DNA of 7,508 bases from Bacillota bacterium (GCA_023392995.1 JAEWMZ010000267.1:1-7508); one strand, 5' to 3'. Positions 1-5,520 are shown, numbered from the stretch's first letter. The notes: a model not told the origin generated them from the sequence alone. Numbers and translations: made by a program.

Positions 1-45
1 GTGGGTAGCAATTATATGATTTCGGTCAGTGTATCAGATACATAA
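1..45 (+). CDS. 3' end of an upstream gene, probably a phage tail/baseplate protein
   Basis: Frame 1 is open from the first base and ends at the TAA at 43-45, giving a C-terminus reading VGSNYMISVSVSDT. The other two forward frames stop within the first 20 bases, and the stop lies three bases before the AGGAGG of the tail-fibre gene, which is the tight spacing expected in a phage late operon. Fourteen residues are too few to name a family. The phage tail assignment is inferred from position alone. Confidence 0.45.
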   Translation: MGSNYMISVSVSDT

Positions 46-62
46 AAGGAGGAAGATAATAG

Positions 63-1637
63 ATGTCTACAACAACAAGTAAATATGGGCTGGTGAAACC
101 AGCCTTAACAGATGTACCGGATATTACAGCGATGAATCCCAACTGGGATACGGTTGATTCGCAGTTGGCTATAAATAACACCATATATACAAGTAATTCA
201 GCTGATGATAGTTATGCTATATCGGTAGCCGGGATTACAAGCCAAGCGGATTTATTAGGTATTGTTTTAAAGTTTACAACAACGATCCCCAATACTACAG
301 CTTGCACTCTGAATGTAAACGGATACGGTGCAAAGGCTATTTGTAAGGACGTTTCTGCAGCACTTGAGACGGGAGATATAATAGCTGGTAATGTAGTTAC
401 AGTTGTATGGGATGGTACTCGTTATCAACTGCTTGAGATGAATGGTGTGGTTACCAAGAATGGAGCGCAAATCTTAACAAACAAGATTTTAACAGCTCCT
501 AAAATAACTAGTTCCTCTAGTATTAATGATGTGAATGGAAATGAATTAATTAAGTTTCCAGCTTCTGTTTCGAATGCTGTTAATGAGGTTACCATTTCAA
601 ATGCTACCACTGGAAATGCTCCTCAGATTATTGCTACCGGAAATGACAGTAATATTAATATTAGTATTATTCCTAAGGGGGCAGGTATTTTAAATACACC
701 ATCTGGTGCTACATTTGGTGCAAGAGGTACTGGTACTATTGGTGTGAACAGCTTTGTTTCTGGTACTGGAAATATTGCCACTTTAGATAGAAGTCATGCT
801 GAGGGATATAATACGATTGCTTCAAATTACCAAGCACATGCCGAGGGTCAAAATACGGTTGCAAGTGCTATTAATGCACATGCAGAAGGATTTCAGACGA
901 GAGCAAGTGGTGATAGAAGCCATGCTGAGGGTCAAGAGACATTAGCATCTGGAAGTAATTCTCACGCAGAAGGTTATATAACAACTGCAAGTGGAGATGC
1001 ATCACATGCTGAGGGATTAGCGTGTGTGGCAAGTGGTGCACGTTCTCATGCTGGAGGCAATTACTCCAGCTCTGGAGGGGATGATTCTTTTTCGCATGGT
1101 ACTGGAGTATCTGCTACAGGGGAGAGTCAAACTGTATTTGGCAGGTACAATATGGTAAACAATACGGACCTACTTCAAGTAGGTATGGGAACCTCTGATA
1201 GTAACCGTAAAAATGCTATGAGAGTAACATCAAATGGAGATATTGTTAGTGGAATAGGAGTCAGCTTAAATGCACTAAATGACAATATAGTGGTAATAAA
1301 ATCAAAAGTTACAAGTGACCTATCTTATATTACTCAACTCGTGCAACGAGTTGGTGATCAAAACAATGCCAACAGTAGCCTACTGGCTGATATCATATAC
1401 ATGATAAATGCTAAAGGTATATTAAGTGGAGCGTTTGGATTTGGCAATAGCGTATATAGTGATAGGCCGACTGGCGCCCCGTATTATGGATATGTTGAGT
1501 ATTTCAAGCATGCTGATAATTATGTAACGGTAAAATGGTATCCGGATAATATAGGAACTCATAACATATACATTAGACAATTTATAATCAGTGATGGAGC
1601 ATGGAGTACTGCTTGGAAGCAAGTACAAATAATATAA
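63..1637 (+). CDS. Phage tail fibre protein with YadA-head-like repeats and a C-terminal knob-like domain
   Basis: This 524-residue protein is probably the host-recognition fibre of a prophage or tailocin. The ATG is preceded by AGGAGG at 48-53, nine bases upstream. Residues 1-36 (YGLVKPALTD, MNPNWDTVD) resemble the N-terminal attachment segment of clostridial phage fibres. Residues 50-126 resemble a fibre shaft module (TLNVNGYGAKAI, then VVWDGTRYQLLEMNG). Residues 130-210 contain LTNKILTAPKI and IIPKGAG, motifs common in phage collar and fibre proteins. Residues 245-342 are seven 14-residue HAEG repeats of the trimeric autotransporter head type, followed by FGRYNMVNN and NRKNAM, a junction often seen after such repeats. 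Residues 403-447 look like a coiled-coil stalk. Residues 465-524 (ADNYVTVKWYP, GAWSTAWKQV) match a pyocin-knob-like tip. The protein is likely a homotrimer. No chaperone gene is seen after it. Domain names are from memory of the families, not a search. Confidence 0.85.
   Translation: MSTTTSKYGLVKPALTDVPDITAMNPNWDTVDSQLAINNTIYTSNSADDSYAISVAGITSQADLLGIVLKFTTTIPNTTACTLNVNGYGAKAICKDVSAALETGDIIAGNVVTVVWDGTRYQLLEMNGVVTKNGAQILTNKILTAPKITSSSSINDVNGNELIKFPASVSNAVNEVTISNATTGNAPQIIATGNDSNINISIIPKGAGILNTPSGATFGARGTGTIGVNSFVSGTGNIATLDRSHAEGYNTIASNYQAHAEGQNTVASAINAHAEGFQTRASGDRSHAEGQETLASGSNSHAEGYITTASGDASHAEGLACVASGARSHAGGNYSSSGGDDSFSHGTGVSATGESQTVFGRYNMVNNTDLLQVGMGTSDSNRKNAMRVTSNGDIVSGIGVSLNALNDNIVVIKSKVTSDLSYITQLVQRVGDQNNANSSLLADIIYMINAKGILSGAFGFGNSVYSDRPTGAPYYGYVEYFKHADNYVTVKWYPDNIGTHNIYIRQFIISDGAWSTAWKQVQII
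795..1088 (+). repeat. Seven tandem 42-bp coding repeats (14-residue HAEG units)
   Basis: Units start at residues 245, 259, 273, 287, 301, 315 and 329 of the tail fibre, with an exact 14-residue period. The consensus is HAEG-x-x-T-x-A-S-G-x-x-S. The first six units keep HAEG. The seventh has HAGG and decays into a Ser/Gly-rich segment. DNA copies differ at wobble positions (catgctgag versus cacgcagaa), so the repeat is maintained at protein level and is not a recent DNA expansion. In YadA-like heads such repeats build a left-handed beta-roll trimer. Confidence 0.9.
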
Positions 1638-1701
1638 ATAGCTAATTAGTAGATAACATGCACATCTGTGAAATAATCACCTAAAGTTAAAGTAATACTA
1701 T

Positions 1702-1730
1702 TTGAATATACAGATAGCTTTTGCTAAATT
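1702..1730 (+). promoter_or_regulatory. Candidate sigma-A promoter upstream of the holin-endolysin cassette
   Basis: TTGAAT at 1702-1707 is separated by 17 bases from TAAATT at 1725-1730, and TGC directly before the -10 gives an extended -10 element. Each hexamer matches the consensus at four of six positions. A transcript would start near 1737, before the hairpin at 1769-1816, so it would cross that hairpin before reaching the holin. AT-rich DNA makes chance matches common. Confidence 0.3.
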
Positions 1731-1768
1731 ATCATTTTAACGATCTGAATATAAAAAACAAACCATAC

Positions 1769-1822
1769 AGGCTATGACTGATCCTAACCCGCTATCCATG
1801 GATCAAAGCATAGCCTATTTTT
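1769..1822 (+). terminator. Terminator-like hairpin between tail fibre and lysis genes
   Basis: AGGCTATG (1769-1776) pairs with CATAGCCT (1809-1816), and TGATCC (1779-1784) pairs with GGATCA (1800-1805), separated by a small internal loop (AC opposite AAG). ATTTTT follows at 1817-1822. It lies 131 bases after the tail-fibre stop and 68 bases before the holin start. It would end the tail transcript or attenuate the lysis genes. The loop of about 15 bases and the short T-run make it a moderate terminator. Confidence 0.6.
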
Positions 1823-1880
1823 CACCTTCACCCCCAACATCCCCACCCCGGGACAAAAACAACCACAACAACAAACCAAG
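1823..1880 (+). other. C/A-rich, G-poor untranslated leader before the holin
   Basis: Between the hairpin and the holin ribosome binding site the + strand is dominated by C and A, with G almost confined to one GGG. Such a C-over-G stretch is expected to be unstructured in RNA. It could be a Rho-utilisation region or a ribosome standby segment. It is also open in frame with the holin back to an ATG at 1774, but no ribosome binding site supports that longer reading and its Pro/Ser/Asn residues look unlike protein. Confidence 0.35.
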
Positions 1881-1886
1881 AAAGGA
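1878..1886 (+). promoter_or_regulatory. Ribosome binding site that fixes the holin start
   Basis: AAGAAAGGA lies four bases before the ATG at 1891. The alternative in-frame ATGs at 1774 and 1798 have no purine-rich ribosome binding site. The first sits inside the terminator-like stem and the second in its loop. This supports translation from 1891. Confidence 0.65.
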
Positions 1887-1890
1887 TTGC

Positions 1891-2331
1891 ATGGATAAAT
1901 TAAACACACTAAAAAACTTATCAATCAGCATACTCGGACTAATAGGAAGCTTTACAGCTCAATTGCTAGGAGGATGGGATATGGCATTACAGACGCTTGT
2001 GATATTCATGGCCGTTGACTATATTACCGGACTCATCGTAGCCGGAGTGTTCAAAAAATCAAAAAAGACAGCAAACGGAGCCATGGAAAGCCGAGCCGGG
2101 TTCAAAGGCCTATGTAAGAAAGGCATGATACTGCTCTACGTACTTGTAGCAGCTCAGGTAGATAAGTTCACCGGAACTGAAATCGTGAGAAATGCGGTAG
2201 TCATTGGCTTTGCTGCGAATGAAGCCCTTTCCATACTTGAGAATGGCGGTCTCATGGGGATCAGCTACCCTAAGATTTTAAAGAATGCCATTGATTTACT
2301 CATTAATAAAGCAGAAAAGGAGTCACAATGA
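1891..2331 (+). CDS. Phage holin, TcdE/Phage_holin_4 type
   Basis: This 146-residue inner-membrane protein would form the lesion through which the endolysin reaches the wall. Hydrophobic segments lie at about residues 9-27, 33-53, 78-93 and 99-115. The C-terminal stretch NEALSILENGGLMGI (110-124) followed by YPKIL is the hallmark of the toxin-secretion/phage-lysis holin family that includes Clostridioides difficile TcdE. The AVDYITG segment after the second hydrophobic region also fits. The C-terminus is charged (NKAEKESQ), as usual for holins. The start is set at 1891 from the adjacent ribosome binding site, giving a family-typical length. A 185-residue reading from 1774 adds an implausible Pro/Asn-rich leader. 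The stop overlaps the endolysin start (ATGA), so the two are translationally coupled. No toxin gene is in the window, so a lysis role is the simplest reading. Confidence 0.88.
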   Translation: MDKLNTLKNLSISILGLIGSFTAQLLGGWDMALQTLVIFMAVDYITGLIVAGVFKKSKKTANGAMESRAGFKGLCKKGMILLYVLVAAQVDKFTGTEIVRNAVVIGFAANEALSILENGGLMGISYPKILKNAIDLLINKAEKESQ

Positions 2332-2804
2332 CAACAAACGAAAGAGGAATTAACCTAATCAAGGCCTTTGAAGGCTGCGTCTTAACCGCGTACCAATGCC
2401 CCGCAAAAAAATGGACAATTGGTTACGGTCACACAGGTAAAGTCGATGGCAAGCCAATTGCCAGAGGAATGCGTATTTCAGAAGAAAAGGCGGCGGCTCT
2501 GCTAAAAGAAGATCTGGCAAGCTTTGAGAGATCAGTCGAAGATCTGGTTAAAGTAAAGCTGACCGAGAACCAATTTGCAGCACTGGTTAGCTTCACCTAT
2601 AACGTAGGAGCCGGCAATCTGAAGAAATCTACACTGCTTAGAAAATTAAATGCAGGAGACTACCCAGGAGCAGCTGCAGAGTTTACGAAATGGAATAAAG
2701 CCGGAGGCGCGGTTCTGGCTGGATTAACAAGGCGAAGAAAAGAAGAGCAGACTTTATATCTGCTTAAAACAATAAAAAAAGATATTGATACAGTTGCAAA
2801 ATGA
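2328..2804 (+). CDS. Endolysin: GH24 phage lysozyme (muramidase)
   Basis: This 158-residue protein, about the size of P22- and T4-type lysozymes, would cleave the beta-1,4 bond between N-acetylmuramic acid and N-acetylglucosamine in peptidoglycan. Visible family motifs are LIKAFEG with catalytic Glu15, WTIGYGHT (29-36), NQFAALVSFTYNVG (81-94) and the C-terminal W122-N-K-AGG with GLTRRRKEE. The T4 E-D-T triad spacing (E, +9, +15) lands on Glu15, Cys24 and Thr30, so the Asp is a Cys, a variant known in other phage lysozymes. There is no signal peptide or N-terminal membrane anchor, so export should depend on the holin, whose stop codon it overlaps. AAAAGGAG at 2315-2322, inside the holin, is its ribosome binding site. 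No separate wall-binding domain is present. Confidence 0.93.
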   Translation: MTTNERGINLIKAFEGCVLTAYQCPAKKWTIGYGHTGKVDGKPIARGMRISEEKAAALLKEDLASFERSVEDLVKVKLTENQFAALVSFTYNVGAGNLKKSTLLRKLNAGDYPGAAAEFTKWNKAGGAVLAGLTRRRKEEQTLYLLKTIKKDIDTVAK

Positions 2805-2810
2805 TGTGAA

Positions 2811-2857
2811 CCCTTAAAGTTAGACCGAAATCCAACCTTTGGGTCTGACTTTTAGGG
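2811..2857 (+). terminator. Strong hairpin after the endolysin, probable end of the phage late operon
   Basis: CCCTTAAAGTTAGACC (2811-2826) pairs with GGTCTGACTTTTAGGG (2842-2857). It is 16 bp long with one G-U wobble and one mismatch, and a 15-base loop. It starts six bases after the endolysin stop. There is no T-run after the stem on the + strand, only GTGATCC, so it may act as a weak terminator or a 3'-end stabiliser. It has no good T-tract on the - strand either. Confidence 0.6.
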
Positions 2858-3055
2858 GTGATCCAAAAATAACTTTAGATTCTGCTCATTCTTTGATTCA
2901 CAGCACAACAGTTATTAACGATAGCAAAAGTACAACAAAGGGATATCATAAAATATCAAAAAAATAAAATACCAGAAGAATATTAAAACGAAATAAATTC
3001 AAAATCAAAACAATATAAAAACAATACCAATATTTTAACTAATTTCTAAATACAA
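2858..3055. other. A-rich intergenic junction between phage genes and host genes
   Basis: I see no gene here. From about 2940 to 3030 the + strand is strongly A-rich, with A about three times T, and many short A-runs. The prophage right boundary probably lies in or near this stretch, since everything before it is phage and everything after it is host. I cannot identify an attachment site, since its partner copy and any integrase are outside the window and no tRNA gene is present. Confidence 0.4.
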
Positions 3056-3085
3056 TTGTAATGTTACCCACCACTGTCATATAAT
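3056..3085 (+). promoter_or_regulatory. Promoter of the LysM-GH18 gene
   Basis: TTGTAA (3056-3061) and a perfect TATAAT (3080-3085) are separated by 18 bases and lie 26 bases before the ATG at 3112, which has AAGGA at 3101-3105. This fits sigma-A. The overlapping CATATAAT (3078-3085) also resembles the -10 of the mother-cell sporulation factor sigma-E (CATACAnT), which controls cortex-hydrolase genes of this family in Bacillus, but I do not see a good sigma-E -35. The -35 overlaps the palindrome TACAATTGTA (3051-3060), a possible operator. Confidence 0.55.
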
Positions 3086-3111
3086 AAATTAAAAATAGTT
3101 AAGGATTTTTT

Positions 3112-4413
3112 ATGGAAATCTATATTGTCCAACCGGAAGATACCATTGACTCTATTGCCTACAAGCATGGAATCACAGCTTATAAATTGATATCTGATAA
3201 TGGGCTTGACTATTCTCATAACCTGGTACCAGGTCAGGCATTAATCATAATATATCCTATGATAACTCATAACGTACAAAAAGGTGAGACTCTGGGCGGC
3301 ATCGCAAAGCTTCATAATGTTAAATTGATGCAGTTGCTGCGAAATAATCCCTTTTTGCATAGTAGAGAATACATTTATCCAGGTGAATTGTTAGCCATCC
3401 AGTATAAGCACGAAGATAAAATTTCAACAAATGGCTATACCTATGCTTTTAATAAAAAAGATGTACTTATTAAAACATTGCCGTATTTGACTTATTTATC
3501 CATATTTAATTATGGTACCACCAACAAAGGAGAAATCATCACATACGATGATGACACGGAGGTTATTAAGCTGGCAAAAGAATATGGAACTGCGCCGATG
3601 ATGATGCTGTCAGCCTTGACGCAGAAGGGGCAGGTCAACTATGGGTTATTGTATGATATATTACTGAATGAAGAATACAATACCAGATTGATGGAAAATG
3701 TACTTAAAATTCTGAAGGAAAAAGGCTTCTACGGGTTGAATATGTTGATCAGCGATATGAACATCAGCAATCAAAAACTTTATTTGGTGTTGTTAGAAAA
3801 AGAAGAAAAGATATTGTCTAGGGAAGGGTTTTACTTCACCATCACACTGAATCCGAAATTAACCTTTACTGATGATCAGATCTCTTTTGAAGACCTGAAT
3901 TATGGTGCCATTAGTGATTATGTGCACTGCATAACCCTTTTGCAATATACCTGGGGAACGAATCCGGGACCACCGGCTCCGATTAGTTCTGAGTATCTGT
4001 TGAGAAGTTTTATTAACCATGTGAAAACCGCGATTCCGGCAGATAAAACAGTAATTGGTAAGCCTTTGATAGCCTATGACTGGGAGCTGCCCTATGTTCC
4101 CGGGCGAACCCAAGCACTTTCCTTAACCATTGACAGAGCCATCGGCCTGGCGAAGGAAGTAGGTGCGGTAATACAATTTGATGAAATTTCTCAAACTCCA
4201 TATTTTCGTTATAGCGCCTCCTATGTCGGGATGCCAATCGAGCATATTGTATGGTTCATTGATATTAGAAGTATTATCTCCCTGTCACAAATCATAGATG
4301 ATTTTGAGCTATGCGGCTCAGGGATATGGAATATTATGATACATTACCAGCAAATGTGGACTTTTTTAAACTACCAGTATGAAATCGATAAAATAATACC
4401 GGATCAATTTTAA
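3112..4413 (+). CDS. LysM-GH18-like protein of the SleL/YaaH spore cortex hydrolase family, active site lost
   Basis: This 433-residue protein has two N-terminal LysM peptidoglycan-binding repeats (about 2-48 and 52-98, each ending in PG[QE]-x-L) and a GH18-like barrel (about 108-430). There is no signal peptide, as is usual for SleL/YaaH proteins, which are packed into the spore from the mother cell. Family landmarks are YLSIFNYG (128-135), PGPPAPIS (286-292), YDWELPY (322-328), HIVWFIDIRS (378-387) and the Trp-rich end GSGIWNIM to W416. Active members carry DGxNIDFE, whose last Glu is the acid catalyst. Here the aligned segment 207-214 is YGLNMLIS, so both Asp and the Glu are gone. The MTYEW and WFED motifs are also altered, to LQYTW (277-281) and WFIDI (381-385). 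By family knowledge this should not hydrolyse GlcNAc linkages. A structural or binding role at the spore cortex or coat is inferred. Its own promoter and terminator make it monocistronic. Confidence 0.8.
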   Translation: MEIYIVQPEDTIDSIAYKHGITAYKLISDNGLDYSHNLVPGQALIIIYPMITHNVQKGETLGGIAKLHNVKLMQLLRNNPFLHSREYIYPGELLAIQYKHEDKISTNGYTYAFNKKDVLIKTLPYLTYLSIFNYGTTNKGEIITYDDDTEVIKLAKEYGTAPMMMLSALTQKGQVNYGLLYDILLNEEYNTRLMENVLKILKEKGFYGLNMLISDMNISNQKLYLVLLEKEEKILSREGFYFTITLNPKLTFTDDQISFEDLNYGAISDYVHCITLLQYTWGTNPGPPAPISSEYLLRSFINHVKTAIPADKTVIGKPLIAYDWELPYVPGRTQALSLTIDRAIGLAKEVGAVIQFDEISQTPYFRYSASYVGMPIEHIVWFIDIRSIISLSQIIDDFELCGSGIWNIMIHYQQMWTFLNYQYEIDKIIPDQF

Positions 4414-4422
4414 TTAATATAG

Positions 4423-4463
4423 AAAGCTTATTCATTATAACAAATAATGTCTAAGCTTTTATC
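4423..4463 (+). terminator. AT-rich terminator hairpin after the LysM-GH18 gene
   Basis: AAAGCTTA (4423-4430) pairs with TAAGCTTT (4452-4459), and CATTAT (4433-4438) pairs with ATAATG (4444-4449), around an AACAA loop with a 2x2 mismatch between the two stems. A partial T-run (TTTTATCATTATT) follows. It starts ten bases after the stop codon. Its low GC content makes it a weak intrinsic terminator, but the stem is long and well placed. Confidence 0.6.
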
Positions 4464-4498
4464 ATTATTGCCTGATTTGAATTCAGCATGAATTTAGG

Positions 4499-4518
4499 AG
4501 CAAGCCTTGCTTACGTAA
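4499..4518. promoter_or_regulatory. Two adjacent palindromes, candidate operator
   Basis: AGCAAG-C-CTTGCT (4499-4511) is a perfect 6-bp inverted repeat around one central base, and it runs directly into the perfect 8-bp palindrome TTACGTAA (4511-4518). A one-base spacer cannot form an RNA hairpin loop, so a DNA-binding dimer site is more likely than a terminator. Function is unproven. Confidence 0.3.
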
Positions 4519-4575
4519 AGTTCTTTCGATCTCTTTTAACTTCTTTCAACTTCTATTAATTTCTTTTTCATTTCT
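4515..4575. repeat. Six tandem 10-bp repeats, consensus TTYAAYTTCT
   Basis: Successive units are GTAAAGTTCT, TTCGATCTCT, TTTAACTTCT, TTCAACTTCT, ATTAATTTCT and TTTTCATTTCT (the last has 11 bases). All end in TCT and the middle ones match closely. The period is one helical turn, so the units face the same side of the DNA. The array is about 100 bp upstream of the -10 of the alarmone synthetase promoter. It may be a cooperative protein-binding array or an intrinsically curved segment. Confidence 0.6.
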
Positions 4576-4676
4576 ACTAAACGTCATCAAAATTACACGA
4601 ACAACAAACTAAAATTCTGAAATCCTTCCCAAAGTAAAAAACACATTGAAAACTTAAACTTCATTTAAAGTAGCCA

Positions 4677-4685
4677 TGCTATACT
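4677..4685 (+). promoter_or_regulatory. Extended -10 promoter of the alarmone synthetase gene
   Basis: TGCTATACT is an extended -10 (TGn plus TATACT, five of six matches). The best -35 at normal spacing, AACTTC (4657-4662, 17 bases upstream), is poor, which is common for extended -10 promoters. A second TGCTATAC copy at 4727-4734 is too close to the ribosome binding site to be a likely promoter. Confidence 0.45.
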
Positions 4686-4759
4686 CTTAATTAGAGAAAG
4701 AAATTTACAACTAACATATACAAAGTTGCTATACCATTTTCATACTAGGAGGGCGAGAG

Positions 4760-5428
4760 ATGCTACAAATGAAACCTGATATCCTATGTGATTCCAAATC
4801 AACAGAGCAGCAATTTTATAAAGAAGCCTATGTACTCCTGGAGGGGGTCATAATCGAACTATTATCAAGGCTCGATATTATTCGCAAATACAGAGCCATG
4901 AAAAATGATAAAGATCCCATCGAGCACTGCAAGGCTAGAATTAAATCAGCAGAAAGCATGAAGGATAAATTGGTTCGCAGAGACCTTCCCGTCACAGTGG
5001 AAAATGCACTATCAGAGATTTATGATGCGGCTGGAATTCGTGTGGTATGTACCTTTCTTGATGATATATACTGGGTCGTTAACATGCTTCGAGGCCAGAA
5101 GGATATCCTTGTTATCGAAGAGAAGGATTATATACGCAGCCCCAAGCCGAATGGTTATCGCAGTTATCATATGATCCTACAGGTTCCGATTCATTTGGAG
5201 GAGGGGAATTATATGGTATATTGTGAATTACAGATTCGGACAATTGCAATGGATTGTTGGGCGAGCCTGGAGCATCAGTTGAAGTATAAAAAGAATATTC
5301 CGAATCAGGATATGATAGTTGCTGAGCTAAAGAGATGTGCGGATGAAATAGCTTCGACAGATTTGAATTTTCAAGCTATATGGGATATGATAGAAGAAAT
5401 ACAGAAGGACGAAGGTTTCACAGAATAA
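4760..5428 (+). CDS. Small alarmone synthetase, (p)ppGpp synthetase (RelA/SpoT domain) of RelQ/RelP type
   Basis: This 222-residue cytoplasmic enzyme would transfer pyrophosphate from ATP to GTP or GDP to make (p)ppGpp, the stringent-response signal. It has only the synthetase domain, with no HD hydrolase, TGS or ACT domain, like Bacillus RelQ (YjbM) and RelP (YwaC), which are about 210 residues. Visible motifs are ARIKSAESMKDKL (59-71), DAAGIRVVCTF (89-99) with the following DD (101-102), KPNGYRSYH (129-137), and ELQIRTIAMDCWASLEHQL (156-174) with the catalytic Glu156. All key synthetase motifs are intact, so it should be active. Residues 186-222 are an acidic helical tail. The start has AGGAGGG (4747-4753) six bases upstream. 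It has its own promoter, and 178 bp separate it from the next gene. RelQ versus RelP cannot be decided by eye, so no symbol is given. Confidence 0.9.
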   Translation: MLQMKPDILCDSKSTEQQFYKEAYVLLEGVIIELLSRLDIIRKYRAMKNDKDPIEHCKARIKSAESMKDKLVRRDLPVTVENALSEIYDAAGIRVVCTFLDDIYWVVNMLRGQKDILVIEEKDYIRSPKPNGYRSYHMILQVPIHLEEGNYMVYCELQIRTIAMDCWASLEHQLKYKKNIPNQDMIVAELKRCADEIASTDLNFQAIWDMIEEIQKDEGFTE

Positions 5429-5463
5429 GTTGGTATACGAGGAGCAAACCTGCAAACCAATAA

Positions 5464-5520
5464 GTATACAGAAAACCATGAGGTATGCCGTAAACTACGA
5501 AGTATGCTGTAAACTATGAG
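5464..5520. repeat. Three tandem 19-bp repeats upstream of the two-component operon
   Basis: Contiguous units start with GTATACAG (5464-5482), GTATGCCG (5483-5501) and GTATGCTG (5502-5520). Each continues with an AAAC-type core and ends in ATGAG or ACGAA. Units 2 and 3 differ at four of 19 positions, and unit 1 is more diverged. A partial echo, TACGAGGAGC (5436-5445), matches TATGAGGAGC (5515-5524). The period is not a multiple of three, so this is not coding. It lies 87 bp before the response-regulator ATG and is a candidate direct-repeat operator. Confidence 0.65.

Larger units (their letters stand above)
4414..4759. other. 346-bp gene-free regulatory region
   Basis: No coding sequence is supported here. 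It holds, in order, the terminator of the preceding gene, a pair of palindromes (4499-4518), six 10-bp repeats (4515-4575), a featureless AT-rich stretch (about 4576-4670) and an extended -10 promoter (4677-4685). The region ends with AGGAGGG (4747-4753), the ribosome binding site of the alarmone synthetase. The promoter implies a 5' untranslated leader of about 65-70 bases. Confidence 0.5.

Noticed and set aside
267..610. Short - strand open frames inside the tail-fibre gene
   Set aside because: They lie opposite a well-supported gene, lack ribosome binding sites and show no recognisable protein features.
1774..1890. A 39-residue N-terminal extension of the holin starting at ATG 1774 (or 1798)
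   Set aside because: The first ATG lies inside the terminator-like stem, neither has a ribosome binding site, and the extension is low-complexity Pro/Ser/Asn. ATG 1891 has AAGAAAGGA just upstream and gives a normal family length. A dual-start antiholin is therefore not supported.
1891..2331. Toxin-secretion role for the TcdE-like holin
   Set aside because: No large clostridial toxin gene or toxin regulator is visible, and the gene overlaps a phage endolysin, so a lysis role is simpler.
3859..4237. Two overlapping - strand open frames inside the LysM-GH18 gene
   Set aside because: They lack ribosome binding sites and recognisable motifs, and they overlap each other and a clear domain-bearing gene.
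4480..4575. Short - strand readings across the 10-bp repeats (an 11-codon ATG reading and a 20-codon frame ending near 4480)
   Set aside because: The frames are very short, interrupted by stops and only partly preceded by start codons. The 10-bp period shifts the frame, so the repeats are not coding.
5464..5520. CRISPR array at the 19-bp repeats
   Set aside because: The copies are contiguous with no spacers, there are only three, and no cas gene is present.
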